A stretch of 5,512 nucleotides of DNA from an uncultured bacterium (GCA_902803265.1 CADCPD010000164.1:1-5512); one strand, 5' to 3'. Positions 1 to 5,177 are shown, counted from the first letter of the stretch. Notes: generated by a model from the sequence alone, not told the origin. Numbers and translations: made by a program.

Positions 1-60
1 AAATGTAGTCAAAAATTTTGCAAAAAGAGAATTTTGAATGAATTTGCTGAAAAGTTTTAA
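1..60 (+). CDS. Possible 3' end of an upstream gene (partial)
   Basis: Reading frame 1 is open from the window edge to a TAA at 58-60, giving 19 residues that end in RILNEFAEKF. Nothing in them identifies a family. A hairpin followed by T residues lies 34 nt downstream on the same strand, which would suit a gene ending here. A 19-codon open stretch is not rare in DNA this AT-rich, and a second frame is also open from the edge to a TGA at 35-37. The call is therefore only a possibility. Confidence 0.28.
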   Translation, partial: KCSQKFCKKRILNEFAEKF

Positions 61-93
61 AAATCGATAAATGGAAATTCTCTATATCCTGAC

Positions 94-119
94 AAATCCC
101 GCGCTGTGCGGAATTTTTT
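94..119 (+). terminator. Possible weak intrinsic terminator
   Basis: The arms 94-102 (AAATCCCGC) and 108-116 (GCGGAATTT) form a 9-bp stem around a 5-nt loop, with one C-A mismatch when read as + strand RNA. T residues 114-119 follow, overlapping the stem base. It could end transcription of a gene upstream of the window. On the - strand the same stem is fully paired with one G-U, but no T-run follows. Confidence 0.35.
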
Positions 120-123
120 GCAT

Positions 124-149
124 AAAAAAAGAAGTCTTTTCGACTTCTT
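124..149 (-). terminator. Intrinsic terminator of tRNA-Ala
   Basis: Read on the - strand, the arms AAGAAGTC and GACTTCTT (149 to 129) make a perfect 8-bp stem around a GAAAA loop, followed by a run of T down to 124. It begins 8 nt after the CCA end of the tRNA, as expected for a single-gene tRNA transcript. The + strand also shows a T-rich tail (145-155), so the element may work in both directions. Confidence 0.8.
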
Positions 150-157
150 CTTTTTAA

Positions 158-233
158 TGGTGGAGGATAGGAGGCTCGAACTCCTGACCCCCTGCGTGCA
201 AAGCAGGTGCTCTACCAACTGAGCTAATCCCCC
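158..233 (-). tRNA. tRNA-Ala (anticodon UGC)
   Basis: A complete 76-nt cloverleaf with an encoded CCA end (158-160). The acceptor stem is GGGGGAT/ATCCTCC. The D arm carries AGCTCAGTTGGTAGAGC. The anticodon arm is CCTGC-TTTGCAC-GCAGG with anticodon TGC (complement of 198-200), and the T arm is AGGAG-TTCGAGC-CTCCT. The third acceptor pair is G3-U70 (positions 231 and 164), the classical identity element recognised by alanyl-tRNA synthetase, and the discriminator base is A. Together these make the alanine assignment firm. A UGC anticodon reads GCA/GCG and, with wobble modification, often the other Ala codons. The gene stands alone, with its own promoter and terminator. Confidence 0.98.
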
Positions 234-250
234 ATCGGGTTTGTAAACTC

Positions 251-279
251 ATTATATATTTAAAAAAAAATTTTGTAAA
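251..279 (-). promoter_or_regulatory. Sigma-70-type promoter of tRNA-Ala
   Basis: On the - strand, a -35 box TTTACA (279-274) and a perfect -10 box TATAAT (256-251) are separated by exactly 17 nt (273-257). Transcription would start near 244, about 10 nt before the mature tRNA 5' end at 233. This is the best-matching promoter in the window. The rest of 234-395 is very AT-rich; I saw no clear promoter for the + strand gene that starts at 396. Confidence 0.8.
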
Positions 280-395
280 TACCTTTTTTATTTTTTCTTA
301 ATTTATCTTATCAGCTATTTATTTTTACCTATGTGGATTATAGAAATTTTCTTTATTGATTTTAAAATTAGTTTATATCGTAAAGGAGGATTTTT

Positions 396-992
396 ATGAA
401 AAATTTATTATTTGTATTAGGGCTCTCGTTTCTTATTTCTATGAGCTCCACTTCGGTTTTTGCAGAATGTTGTCAAAACGATGATTTGCTAAAAAAAATT
501 GATGATGTTGAATGGGTTTCTAAGGCTGAGGATTGTGGCAGTACTAAAAAAACTGATGATTGTAACAGTTGTTCCAGATGTCATGAAATGGTGGAAAGAT
601 GTCCTTTAACAGATTGTTTTGAAAAGAAAAGAGAAGAATTATACTGCAGATTAAATCTTGATACTTGTCAGCGTAATCAAGCTAAAAATATTGAAAACAT
701 GTATAAGCCTGCATTAGATAATGAGAGAGAAGCTATTAAATCTGCTCATAAATGTTTATGTGAAAAAATTCAAGCCCCTTGTCTGGATAAGTCAGCTATC
801 CGTTCTCAGGAAAAAGTTCTTAAACAAGAATTTAAAAATTTAAAAACTACTATGAAATCTGTAGACAAAGAATTTAAACAAATTTTAAATGGTAGTCAAA
901 AATCTGAATATCGTAAGATTAAGCGTGAAATGAAATATAGAGTTAAAAAAGGTTCTAAATACTGTTGCAAACCTTGTAAATGTGAAAAATAG
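396..992 (+). CDS. Exported cysteine-rich protein, Spy/CpxP-like layout
   Basis: A 198-aa protein of no family I can name with certainty. Residues 1-23 form a Sec signal peptide: Lys at 2, a hydrophobic core LLFVLGLSFLI and a VFA cleavage site before Glu24, so it should act outside the cytoplasm. The mature part has 17 cysteines, at 25, 26, 47, 56, 59, 62, 69, 74, 84, 91, 120, 122, 129, 190, 191, 194 and 196. They include a CxxCxxC run at 56-62 and a CCxxCxC tail. Residues about 93-185 are rich in Lys and Glu and look helical. They lie between two LxxxQ sites, LDTCQ (88-92) and LNGSQ (164-168), placed like the LTxxQ motifs of periplasmic Spy/CpxP chaperones and metal sensors. The start is supported by a strong ribosome site, AAAGGAGG at 382-389, 6 nt upstream. 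It is monocistronic, with a terminator at 1012-1041. The gene and its export are clear; the Spy-like relation is inference, and metal or disulfide chemistry is a guess from the cysteines. Confidence 0.85.
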   Translation: MKNLLFVLGLSFLISMSSTSVFAECCQNDDLLKKIDDVEWVSKAEDCGSTKKTDDCNSCSRCHEMVERCPLTDCFEKKREELYCRLNLDTCQRNQAKNIENMYKPALDNEREAIKSAHKCLCEKIQAPCLDKSAIRSQEKVLKQEFKNLKTTMKSVDKEFKQILNGSQKSEYRKIKREMKYRVKKGSKYCCKPCKCEK

Positions 993-1011
993 TTCCATTT
1001 ATTAATAATGT

Positions 1012-1041
1012 AACGGGTGGATTTAATATCTACCCGTTTTT
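1012..1041 (+). terminator. Intrinsic terminator of the cysteine-rich gene
   Basis: The arms AACGGGTGG (1012-1020) and CTACCCGTT (1030-1038) pair over 9 bp with one G-U, around a 9-nt AT loop. T residues 1037-1041 follow. It starts 20 nt after the stop codon at 990-992. This is the most GC-rich stem in this part of the window. Confidence 0.85.
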
Positions 1042-1050
1042 GTTACAATC

Positions 1051-1079
1051 TTTACAATTAATGGTTAAAAAAGTAAATT
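1051..1079 (+). promoter_or_regulatory. Candidate promoter of the 148-aa gene
   Basis: TTTACA at 1051-1056 and TAAATT at 1074-1079 are spaced by 17 nt, just after the preceding terminator. The -35 box is good; the -10 box matches only 4 of 6 consensus bases. A start near 1086 would give a leader of about 50 nt. In DNA this AT-rich, such matches also occur by chance. Confidence 0.35.
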
Positions 1080-1135
1080 TTTAAGACTTTTTCTACTTTA
1101 TTTAAGTAAGGATATTTTAGAGGATTATTAGATTT

Positions 1136-1582
1136 ATGTCATTCGGCTTGTCTAGCGTTAATATCATTAGAACTGTTGACAGAAGTGCTATTGAATCTGT
1201 TAAGGATCAGATTTTTAACAATGCTCAACAAAAAGCTGCTCTTGTCGCTAAAAATGATGTTATGAATGATGCACGTGCTGAATTCAGACAAAGAACTAAT
1301 CCGTTTTCTTCTTTAAATATTTCTGCAACAAACAAAGATTCATCTTCATCTTCTTTTGCTTCTTATTCTAATGATCAACAAAATAATAGGGGTAAAGAAG
1401 ATGTTAAGAAAATTTCTTTAAAACATAAAGTTAATCTTGAAAATGAATTGCAATCTCAATCTATTCAAGAATCTATTATGTTGCAAGCTCGTAAAAATAT
1501 TGGTGACAGTGCTGATTTGATGAGTAAATTGAAATTCTTGCAAACTCAAACGGCGATTTCTACTTATTCGGCAACAGCTTAA
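1136..1582 (+). CDS. Small unrecognised protein, paralogue of the next gene
   Basis: A 148-aa protein with no signal peptide, no membrane segment, no Cys and no Trp; I do not recognise a family. Residues 10-31 look helical. Residues 55-85 are low-complexity, with NPF at 55-57, ATN at 64-66, a serine run at 69-73 and an Asn/Gln-rich patch. The C-terminal helix carries SADLMSKLKFLQ (125-136). The N-terminal pattern VD..AI..V...IF..A.Q (14-32) and the DL..KL.FL motif both recur in the protein encoded at 1759-2166, so the two are probably old paralogues. The ribosome site is AGAGGA at 1119-1124, 11 nt from the ATG, a rather long spacing. The gene sits between two strong terminators and is probably transcribed alone. 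Its codon use looks like that of its neighbours. A cytoplasmic or non-Sec location is inferred only from the lack of a signal peptide. Confidence 0.75.
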   Translation: MSFGLSSVNIIRTVDRSAIESVKDQIFNNAQQKAALVAKNDVMNDARAEFRQRTNPFSSLNISATNKDSSSSSFASYSNDQQNNRGKEDVKKISLKHKVNLENELQSQSIQESIMLQARKNIGDSADLMSKLKFLQTQTAISTYSATA

Positions 1583-1610
1583 AGGTTTTATTTTAAATGT
1601 GAATTATGCG

Positions 1611-1641
1611 AAAAAGACATTTGTTTTAAATGTCTTTTTTT
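1611..1641 (+). terminator. Intrinsic terminator of the 148-aa gene
   Basis: The arms AAAAAGACATTT (1611-1622) and AAATGTCTTTTT (1628-1639) form a perfect 12-bp stem with a GTTTT loop, running into T residues up to 1641. The A-rich left arm could also serve - strand transcription. A second copy of AAATGT at 1595-1600 could compete for the left arm. Confidence 0.85.
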
Positions 1642-1726
1642 GTGGTTTTTTAATTGTTAAGAATTGTAAATGGAGTAAGTGTAAAAATTAAAGATTATAT
1701 CTTTTTATGCCGATAAGTAATATGTA

Positions 1727-1760
1727 AGGGATAACAAAATCAGTTAGGGATAAAGAAAAT
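1727..1760 (+). promoter_or_regulatory. Duplicated ribosome-binding region of the 135-aa gene
   Basis: Two near-identical copies lie 5 nt apart: AGGGATAACAAAAT (1727-1740) and AGGGATAAAGAAAAT (1746-1760). The second copy places AGGGA (1746-1750) 8 nt before the ATG at 1759 and is the likely working ribosome site. The first may be a relic duplication or a standby site. I found no convincing promoter in 1642-1726. Confidence 0.5.
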
Positions 1761-2166
1761 GACTTATAACGTTGGTTTACAATCTCATAAAGACATTGAT
1801 GTGAAGGCATTAAAAAATATCACTAATGATATTTTTGAAAAAGCTTCTTCTCAACCTTCTTCTCCAGCTGTAAAAGTTAGAACTATTACAGGTATAGATT
1901 TATATAGCGGTAAAGTTGATTCAGGTACAGCAAGACATATCGCTATTGCTAATTCAGGTTTACAAGTTAATGTTAATAGCGATTTGGCTGCAAAATTACA
2001 ATTTTTAAATGCAAAAGCAGCAGCTAATACATTACAAGAAACGTCTACTGCTATTGCAGGTGTTGCAAGTCAGGTTATTGACGAACTAAAAAGCGAAAAT
2101 CCTTTCGCAAACAAATTCACAGCTACTAATAGAAAAACAGGTTATTTATTTATTAAGGCTGCGTAA
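1759..2166 (+). CDS. Small unrecognised protein, paralogue of the previous gene
   Basis: A 135-aa protein with no signal peptide, no membrane segment, no Cys and no Trp; the family is unknown to me. The N-terminal stretch ID..AL..I...IF..A.. (13-31) aligns in register with residues 14-32 of the protein at 1136-1582. SDLAAKLQFLNAKAA (74-88) matches its SADLMSKLKFLQ motif and continues into an alanine-rich helix to about 110. NPF (114-116) followed by ATN (122-124) also occurs in the neighbour, but here it lies after the DL..KL.FL motif instead of before it. The C-terminus ends in a short hydrophobic stretch, GYLFIKAA. The start is set by AGGGA at 1746-1750. No terminator directly follows the stop; the first strong one is at 2276-2307. 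Weak DNA-level resemblance suggests an old duplication rather than a recent one. Confidence 0.75.
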   Translation: MTYNVGLQSHKDIDVKALKNITNDIFEKASSQPSSPAVKVRTITGIDLYSGKVDSGTARHIAIANSGLQVNVNSDLAAKLQFLNAKAAANTLQETSTAIAGVASQVIDELKSENPFANKFTATNRKTGYLFIKAA

Positions 2167-2182
2167 CAAATTTAAAAAATAA

Positions 2183-2188
2183 TATAAT
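2183..2188 (+). promoter_or_regulatory. Perfect -10 hexamer of a possible small-RNA promoter
   Basis: TATAAT stands 17 nt after the stop codon of the 135-aa gene. The matching -35 window (2160-2165, TGCGTA) is poor, so the box may be chance. If used, transcription would begin near 2195 and end at the terminator at 2307. Confidence 0.3.
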
Positions 2189-2194
2189 TTCCCT

Positions 2195-2307
2195 TTCCCT
2201 AAAATTTAATTTACGGTTGTGTGTATGAACTGAACTATTAAATTAAATAGGTGGTTCATTAAGCAATTTGTGAATGGTTTCTGTAATAGCAGGAACCTTT
2301 TTTTTTT
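2195..2307 (+). ncRNA. Candidate small RNA or structured 3' UTR
   Basis: This stretch has no credible open frame but shows ordered structure. A C-rich tract (TTTCCCTTTCCCT, 2188-2200) comes first. Next, two tandem copies of TGAAC (2226-2230 and 2231-2235) can each pair with GTTCA at 2254-2258, enclosing a TATT/AATA helix. The stretch ends in a strong terminator at 2276-2307. A TATAAT lies just upstream. It could be a free RNA of about 110 nt, the long 3' UTR of the 135-aa gene, or part of a leader for kdsA at 2367. I recognise no known RNA family in it. The boundaries are guesses, apart from the 3' end. Confidence 0.3.
2276..2307 (+). terminator. Strong intrinsic terminator upstream of kdsA
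   Basis: The arms GGTTTCTG (2276-2283) and CAGGAACC (2290-2297) pair over 8 bp with one U-G, around a 6-nt loop. An unbroken run of ten T (2298-2307) follows. It lies 110 nt after the nearest upstream stop codon and 59 nt before the kdsA start. It either closes the 135-aa gene and any small RNA, or could act as an attenuator if kdsA is read from further upstream. Confidence 0.9.
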
Positions 2308-2334
2308 GATATGTTTTATAAATTTTATTTGTAT
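2306..2334 (+). promoter_or_regulatory. Weak candidate promoter of the kdsA operon
   Basis: TTGATA (2306-2311) overlaps the end of the terminator T-run and is spaced 17 nt from TTGTAT (2329-2334), a poor -10. TATAAA at 2317-2322 is a better -10 by sequence but lacks a -35 box. The 59 nt between terminator and kdsA must hold the operon promoter if the terminator is efficient, so one of these is likely; I cannot choose between them. Confidence 0.25.
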
Positions 2335-2366
2335 TTAGCCAATTTTTTTTATAAAATAAGGTTATT

Positions 2367-3197
2367 ATGATAGAAGTAAAGAAAATAAAATTAAGAAATT
2401 TTGAAATTGGCGGGGATAAATTAACTATTCTTGCAGGACCGTGTGCAATTGAAAGCTATGAATGTATGGCAGAAGTTGCCGAAAAGTTAAAAGATGTTTG
2501 TAGAAAGCTTGATATAAATTATATATTTAAAGCTTCGTATGATAAAGCTAACCGTTCAACAATAGACGGGTATAGAGGTTTAGGCATAGATAAAGGTTTG
2601 GAATATCTTGCCAAAATAAAAAAAGAATTTGATGTACCTATTGTGACAGATGTTCATAATCCTCAAGATGTTGAAAAAGTTGCGGAAGTTGCCGATATAA
2701 TTCAAATTCCGGCGTTTTTGTGCAGACAAACTGATTTGCTTGTGGCAGCCGCAAAAACAGGGAAAATTGTAAATATAAAAAAAGGTCAATTTCTTGCTCC
2801 TCAGCAGATGAAAGCTTTAGCTCAAAAAGTAACTGATTCCGGTAATACAAATATTCTGTTTACAGAAAGAGGTGTAAGCTTTGGTTATAATAATCTTGTA
2901 ACTGATATGCGAGCTATACCTTTGATGCAAATGATAGGTTATCCCGTAGTAATGGATGCAACACACAGTGTTCAAATGCCAGGTACCAACGGTTGCGCAA
3001 CAGGTGGTGATAGAAGATGGGTTCCTGTTTTAGCAAAATCAGCAGTTGCTGCGGGTGTTAATGCGTTATTTTTTGAAGTTCATCCTCAACCTGAAAAAGG
3101 TTTATGCGATGCTGATAATATGTTGCCGTTAAAAGATGCTGAAAAGTTGTTTAAAATGTGCAATGACATATTTAAACTCGTTAGGGAAGAAGAGTAA
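2367..3197 (+). CDS. kdsA: 3-deoxy-8-phosphooctulonate synthase (KDO-8-P synthase), metal-dependent type
   Basis: KdsA condenses phosphoenolpyruvate with D-arabinose 5-phosphate to KDO-8-phosphate in the cytoplasm, the first committed step to the KDO sugar of lipopolysaccharide. The 276-aa length is normal for this single TIM-barrel enzyme. Visible signatures are AGPCAIES (23-30), FKASYDKANRS (54-64), TDVHNP (94-99), IQIPAFLCRQTDL (112-124), NIKKGQF (136-142), ERGVSFGYNNLV (167-178) and DATHSVQMPG (197-206). KANRS separates it from the related DAHP synthases. Cys26, His200, Glu237 and Asp248 sit a constant 15 residues after the metal ligands of the Aquifex aeolicus enzyme as I recall them (Cys11, His185, Glu222, Asp233). 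This indicates the metal-dependent class; the E. coli enzyme has Asn in place of the Cys. AAGG at 2358-2361 lies 5 nt before the ATG. It is the first gene of a four-gene operon, with no other lipopolysaccharide gene in view. Confidence 0.97.
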   Translation: MIEVKKIKLRNFEIGGDKLTILAGPCAIESYECMAEVAEKLKDVCRKLDINYIFKASYDKANRSTIDGYRGLGIDKGLEYLAKIKKEFDVPIVTDVHNPQDVEKVAEVADIIQIPAFLCRQTDLLVAAAKTGKIVNIKKGQFLAPQQMKALAQKVTDSGNTNILFTERGVSFGYNNLVTDMRAIPLMQMIGYPVVMDATHSVQMPGTNGCATGGDRRWVPVLAKSAVAAGVNALFFEVHPQPEKGLCDADNMLPLKDAEKLFKMCNDIFKLVREEE

Positions 3198-3212
3198 TAT
3201 AGAAGTTAAGTT

Positions 3213-3830
3213 ATGATACTAAAACATTGGCAAGCAGGGATATTTGGTGCTAATAACTATCTTATTATTAATGAGATGCGAAAAGAAGCATTATTGATTG
3301 ATTGCTCCGAATACACAGATCAGCTTGAAAAAGAATTAAATAATTATAATGCAGAGTTAAAATATATTCTTTTAACACATGGACATTTTGATCATGTGAT
3401 GGGAATTAATGAGACAAAACGAAAATATCCAAACGCAAAAGTATTTGCACATTTTGGAGATAAAAATCTTGTTCTTAGTATAAATGAATTTATGAAAAAG
3501 TATGGAATGTTTACTGAAACTTTAGAAATTCCTATTATTGATGAATATGTTCAGGAAGGTAGTATTTCCGGCAATCAAATAAAAATTATTCATACTCCAG
3601 GACATACAAGAGGGAGTGTTTGTTATTTAATAGATGACAATTTATTTTCCGGTGATACAATATTTTTAGAGGCTGTAGGAAGAACAGATCTTGATGGCGG
3701 AAATTTTGAAGATATAAAAACAAATATAGAAAATAAAATTTTCACGCTTGATGAAAATATAAAGATTTTCCCGGGGCACGGTGATTTTACATCCGTAAAA
3801 CATGAAAAAGAAAATAACAGATTTATATAA
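3213..3830 (+). CDS. Metallo-beta-lactamase-fold hydrolase, YcbL/glyoxalase-II-like
   Basis: A 205-aa cytoplasmic hydrolase of the metallo-beta-lactamase superfamily. The full dinuclear metal site is present: THGHFDH (55-61, giving His56, His58, Asp60 and His61), His131 in HTPGHT, Asp148 in FSGDTIF and His189 in FPGHGD. The GRTDLDGGN stretch (156-164) and the short length resemble the YcbL-type glyoxalase-II-like group rather than full glyoxalase II, which has an extra C-terminal substrate domain. Thioester hydrolysis, such as S-lactoylglutathione or an equivalent, is typical of the wider group; the substrate here cannot be read from sequence. The gene starts 15 nt after the kdsA stop and has only a weak ribosome site (GAAG near 3201), so translation may be partly coupled to kdsA. 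The pheS start follows 20 nt after its stop. Confidence 0.92.
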   Translation: MILKHWQAGIFGANNYLIINEMRKEALLIDCSEYTDQLEKELNNYNAELKYILLTHGHFDHVMGINETKRKYPNAKVFAHFGDKNLVLSINEFMKKYGMFTETLEIPIIDEYVQEGSISGNQIKIIHTPGHTRGSVCYLIDDNLFSGDTIFLEAVGRTDLDGGNFEDIKTNIENKIFTLDENIKIFPGHGDFTSVKHEKENNRFI

Positions 3831-3850
3831 TTATTGAAATAGAGGAATAT

Positions 3851-4885
3851 ATGAAAAATCAATTAGAAACTATTTTAAAAAATGCTGAAGCTGATTTAGG
3901 AAATGCACAAAATATTAATGATATTGAAGAAATTAAATTAAAATATTTGAGCAGAAAAGGTGAATTAAATTCAATAAAGAAAAACTTAAAAGATTTATCA
4001 GATGAAGATAAAAGAGTTGTTGGTGCTTTTGCAAATGAAATCGCACAAAAACTTGAAAGTGAAGTTAAATCAAAATATGATGAATTTTATAAAAAAGAAT
4101 TAGATGAAAAACTAAAATGTGAAAAAATTGACGTAACTTTACCTGGAAAAAGTATTCCAATGGGTAAAGTTCATCCTATTACACAAACAATAAATGAGAT
4201 AACAGAAATTTTTCATACGTTAGGTTTTACTGTTGCAGAAGATAAAAATTCTCCTGAAGTTGAAACAGAATATTATCACTTTGACGGATTAAACTTTCCA
4301 AAAGATCACCCTGCCAGAGATATGCAAGATACATTTTATACAACTCTTGCACCAAATGTAATATTAAGAGGTCAAACATCAGGTGCTCAAGTTAGAGTAA
4401 TGGAAGAAATGAAACCTCCAATCAGAATTATTGCTCCAGGTAGAGTTTACAGAAATGAAAACGTAAATTCAAGAAAAAATAACTTTTTCCACCAAATTGA
4501 AGGTTTATACGTAGATAAAAACGTAAGTTTCAGTGATTTGAAAGGAATTTTAAACGAGTTTTTAAGATTATATTTTGGTTCATCAAGACCAACAAGATTT
4601 AGAAGTTCGTTCTTCCCATTCACAGAACCGTCAGTAGAAATTGATGTTCAATGTATAATGTGCCAAGGCAAAGGTTGCAGAACTTGTTCAGGTACTGGCT
4701 GGTTAGAAATTTTAGGTGCCGGCATGGTTGATGTAAATGTACTAAAAGGTGTTGGTATCGATCCTGATGTGTATAGCGGATTTGCATTTGGTATGGGTGT
4801 TGAAAGACTTGCGATGCTAAAATATGCAATCGATGATATCAGATTATTCTTTAATAATGACGAAAGATTTTTGAAACAATTCTAG
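3851..4885 (+). CDS. pheS: Phenylalanine-tRNA ligase alpha subunit
   Basis: PheS is the catalytic subunit of the alpha2-beta2 phenylalanyl-tRNA synthetase, which charges tRNA-Phe with phenylalanine in the cytoplasm. The 344-aa length is typical. Residues 1-90 form the N-terminal helical (coiled-coil) arm that binds tRNA. The class II catalytic core follows, with HPARDMQDTFY (153-163), LRGQTSGAQVRVM (172-184), the motif 2 region IRIIAPGRVYRNE (191-203), FFHQIEGLYVD (212-222), FPFTEPSVEID (255-265) and the motif 3 region GFAFGMGVERLAML (310-323). Between the last two, a C-x2-C-x4-C-x2-C insert (Cys268, 271, 276, 279) looks like a zinc site. I recall a similar insert in Bacteroidetes-type PheS, while E. 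coli lacks it. AGAGG at 3841-3845 is 5 nt upstream of the ATG. Unusually, the gene downstream is not pheT. Confidence 0.98.
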   Translation: MKNQLETILKNAEADLGNAQNINDIEEIKLKYLSRKGELNSIKKNLKDLSDEDKRVVGAFANEIAQKLESEVKSKYDEFYKKELDEKLKCEKIDVTLPGKSIPMGKVHPITQTINEITEIFHTLGFTVAEDKNSPEVETEYYHFDGLNFPKDHPARDMQDTFYTTLAPNVILRGQTSGAQVRVMEEMKPPIRIIAPGRVYRNENVNSRKNNFFHQIEGLYVDKNVSFSDLKGILNEFLRLYFGSSRPTRFRSSFFPFTEPSVEIDVQCIMCQGKGCRTCSGTGWLEILGAGMVDVNVLKGVGIDPDVYSGFAFGMGVERLAMLKYAIDDIRLFFNNDERFLKQF

Positions 4886-4907
4886 GATAAAGTTGAAAGG
4901 TAATATA

Positions 4908-5177
4908 ATGTCAAACGAAATTAACAATGTAAACAACCAATCTAAAGTTCAACCAAAAAATAATAATGATAAAAAAATGACAGTTGAAGAAGCTGCTAAA
5001 ATTGTTTATGAAGAAAGTATTTTTGGAATTGGCGGAAAAATTCATAAAACTTTAACCGAAGATATTCCTGAAAAGATTTTGGAAAAATCGCAGTCTTGGG
5101 CTTGGGTTCAAAAATTACAAGAATTTTTTGGCATAGAAACAAAAGAAAATAAACATGAACCAAAAAATAAAGAATAA
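4908..5177 (+). CDS. Small charged protein of unknown function, last gene of the pheS operon
   Basis: An 89-aa protein that I do not recognise, with no signal peptide, no membrane segment and no Cys. Residues 1-22 are low-complexity, rich in Asn, Gln and Lys, and probably disordered. Residues about 23-77 are the likely folded part: TVEEAAKIVYEES, a glycine turn (FGIGGK), then IPEKILEKSQSWAWVQKLQEFFG cut by two Trp (helical, amphipathic). The tail is again Lys/Glu/Asn-rich. I start it at ATG 4908, 22 nt after pheS, because GAAAGG (4895-4900) lies 7 nt upstream. A TTG at 4893 in the same frame would add five residues but overlaps that ribosome site and has a poorer one of its own. The stop codon directly abuts the uvrB stop on the other strand. 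Expression presumably follows pheS. Confidence 0.75.
   Translation: MSNEINNVNNQSKVQPKNNNDKKMTVEEAAKIVYEESIFGIGGKIHKTLTEDIPEKILEKSQSWAWVQKLQEFFGIETKENKHEPKNKE

Noticed and set aside
1094..1108. Small palindrome TACTT-TATTT-AAGTA before the 148-aa gene
   Set aside because: Only five AT-rich pairs; expected by chance in this base composition, with no second copy to suggest an operator.
2580..2850. Two - strand open frames of about 70 codons inside kdsA
   Set aside because: They lie wholly within a firmly identified gene, have unlikely residue composition and show no ribosome site; they are shadows of the AT-rich coding strand.
2367..3197. DAHP synthase (aromatic amino acid pathway) as an alternative for kdsA
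   Set aside because: AGPCAIES is shared with that family, but KANRS, the IQIPAFLCRQTDL segment and NIKKGQF are KDO-8-P synthase features.
3623..3862. A - strand open frame of 79 codons across the end of the hydrolase gene
   Set aside because: It is antisense to conserved hydrolase motifs and runs over the pheS start; its Phe/Ser-rich translation is typical of a shadow frame.
4620..4829. A - strand open frame of 69 codons inside pheS
   Set aside because: It is antisense to the catalytic core of PheS, with no family signature and no ribosome site.
4893..4907. TTG start codon for the gene after pheS
   Set aside because: It overlaps the good ribosome site GAAAGG that serves the ATG at 4908, and it has no comparable site of its own.
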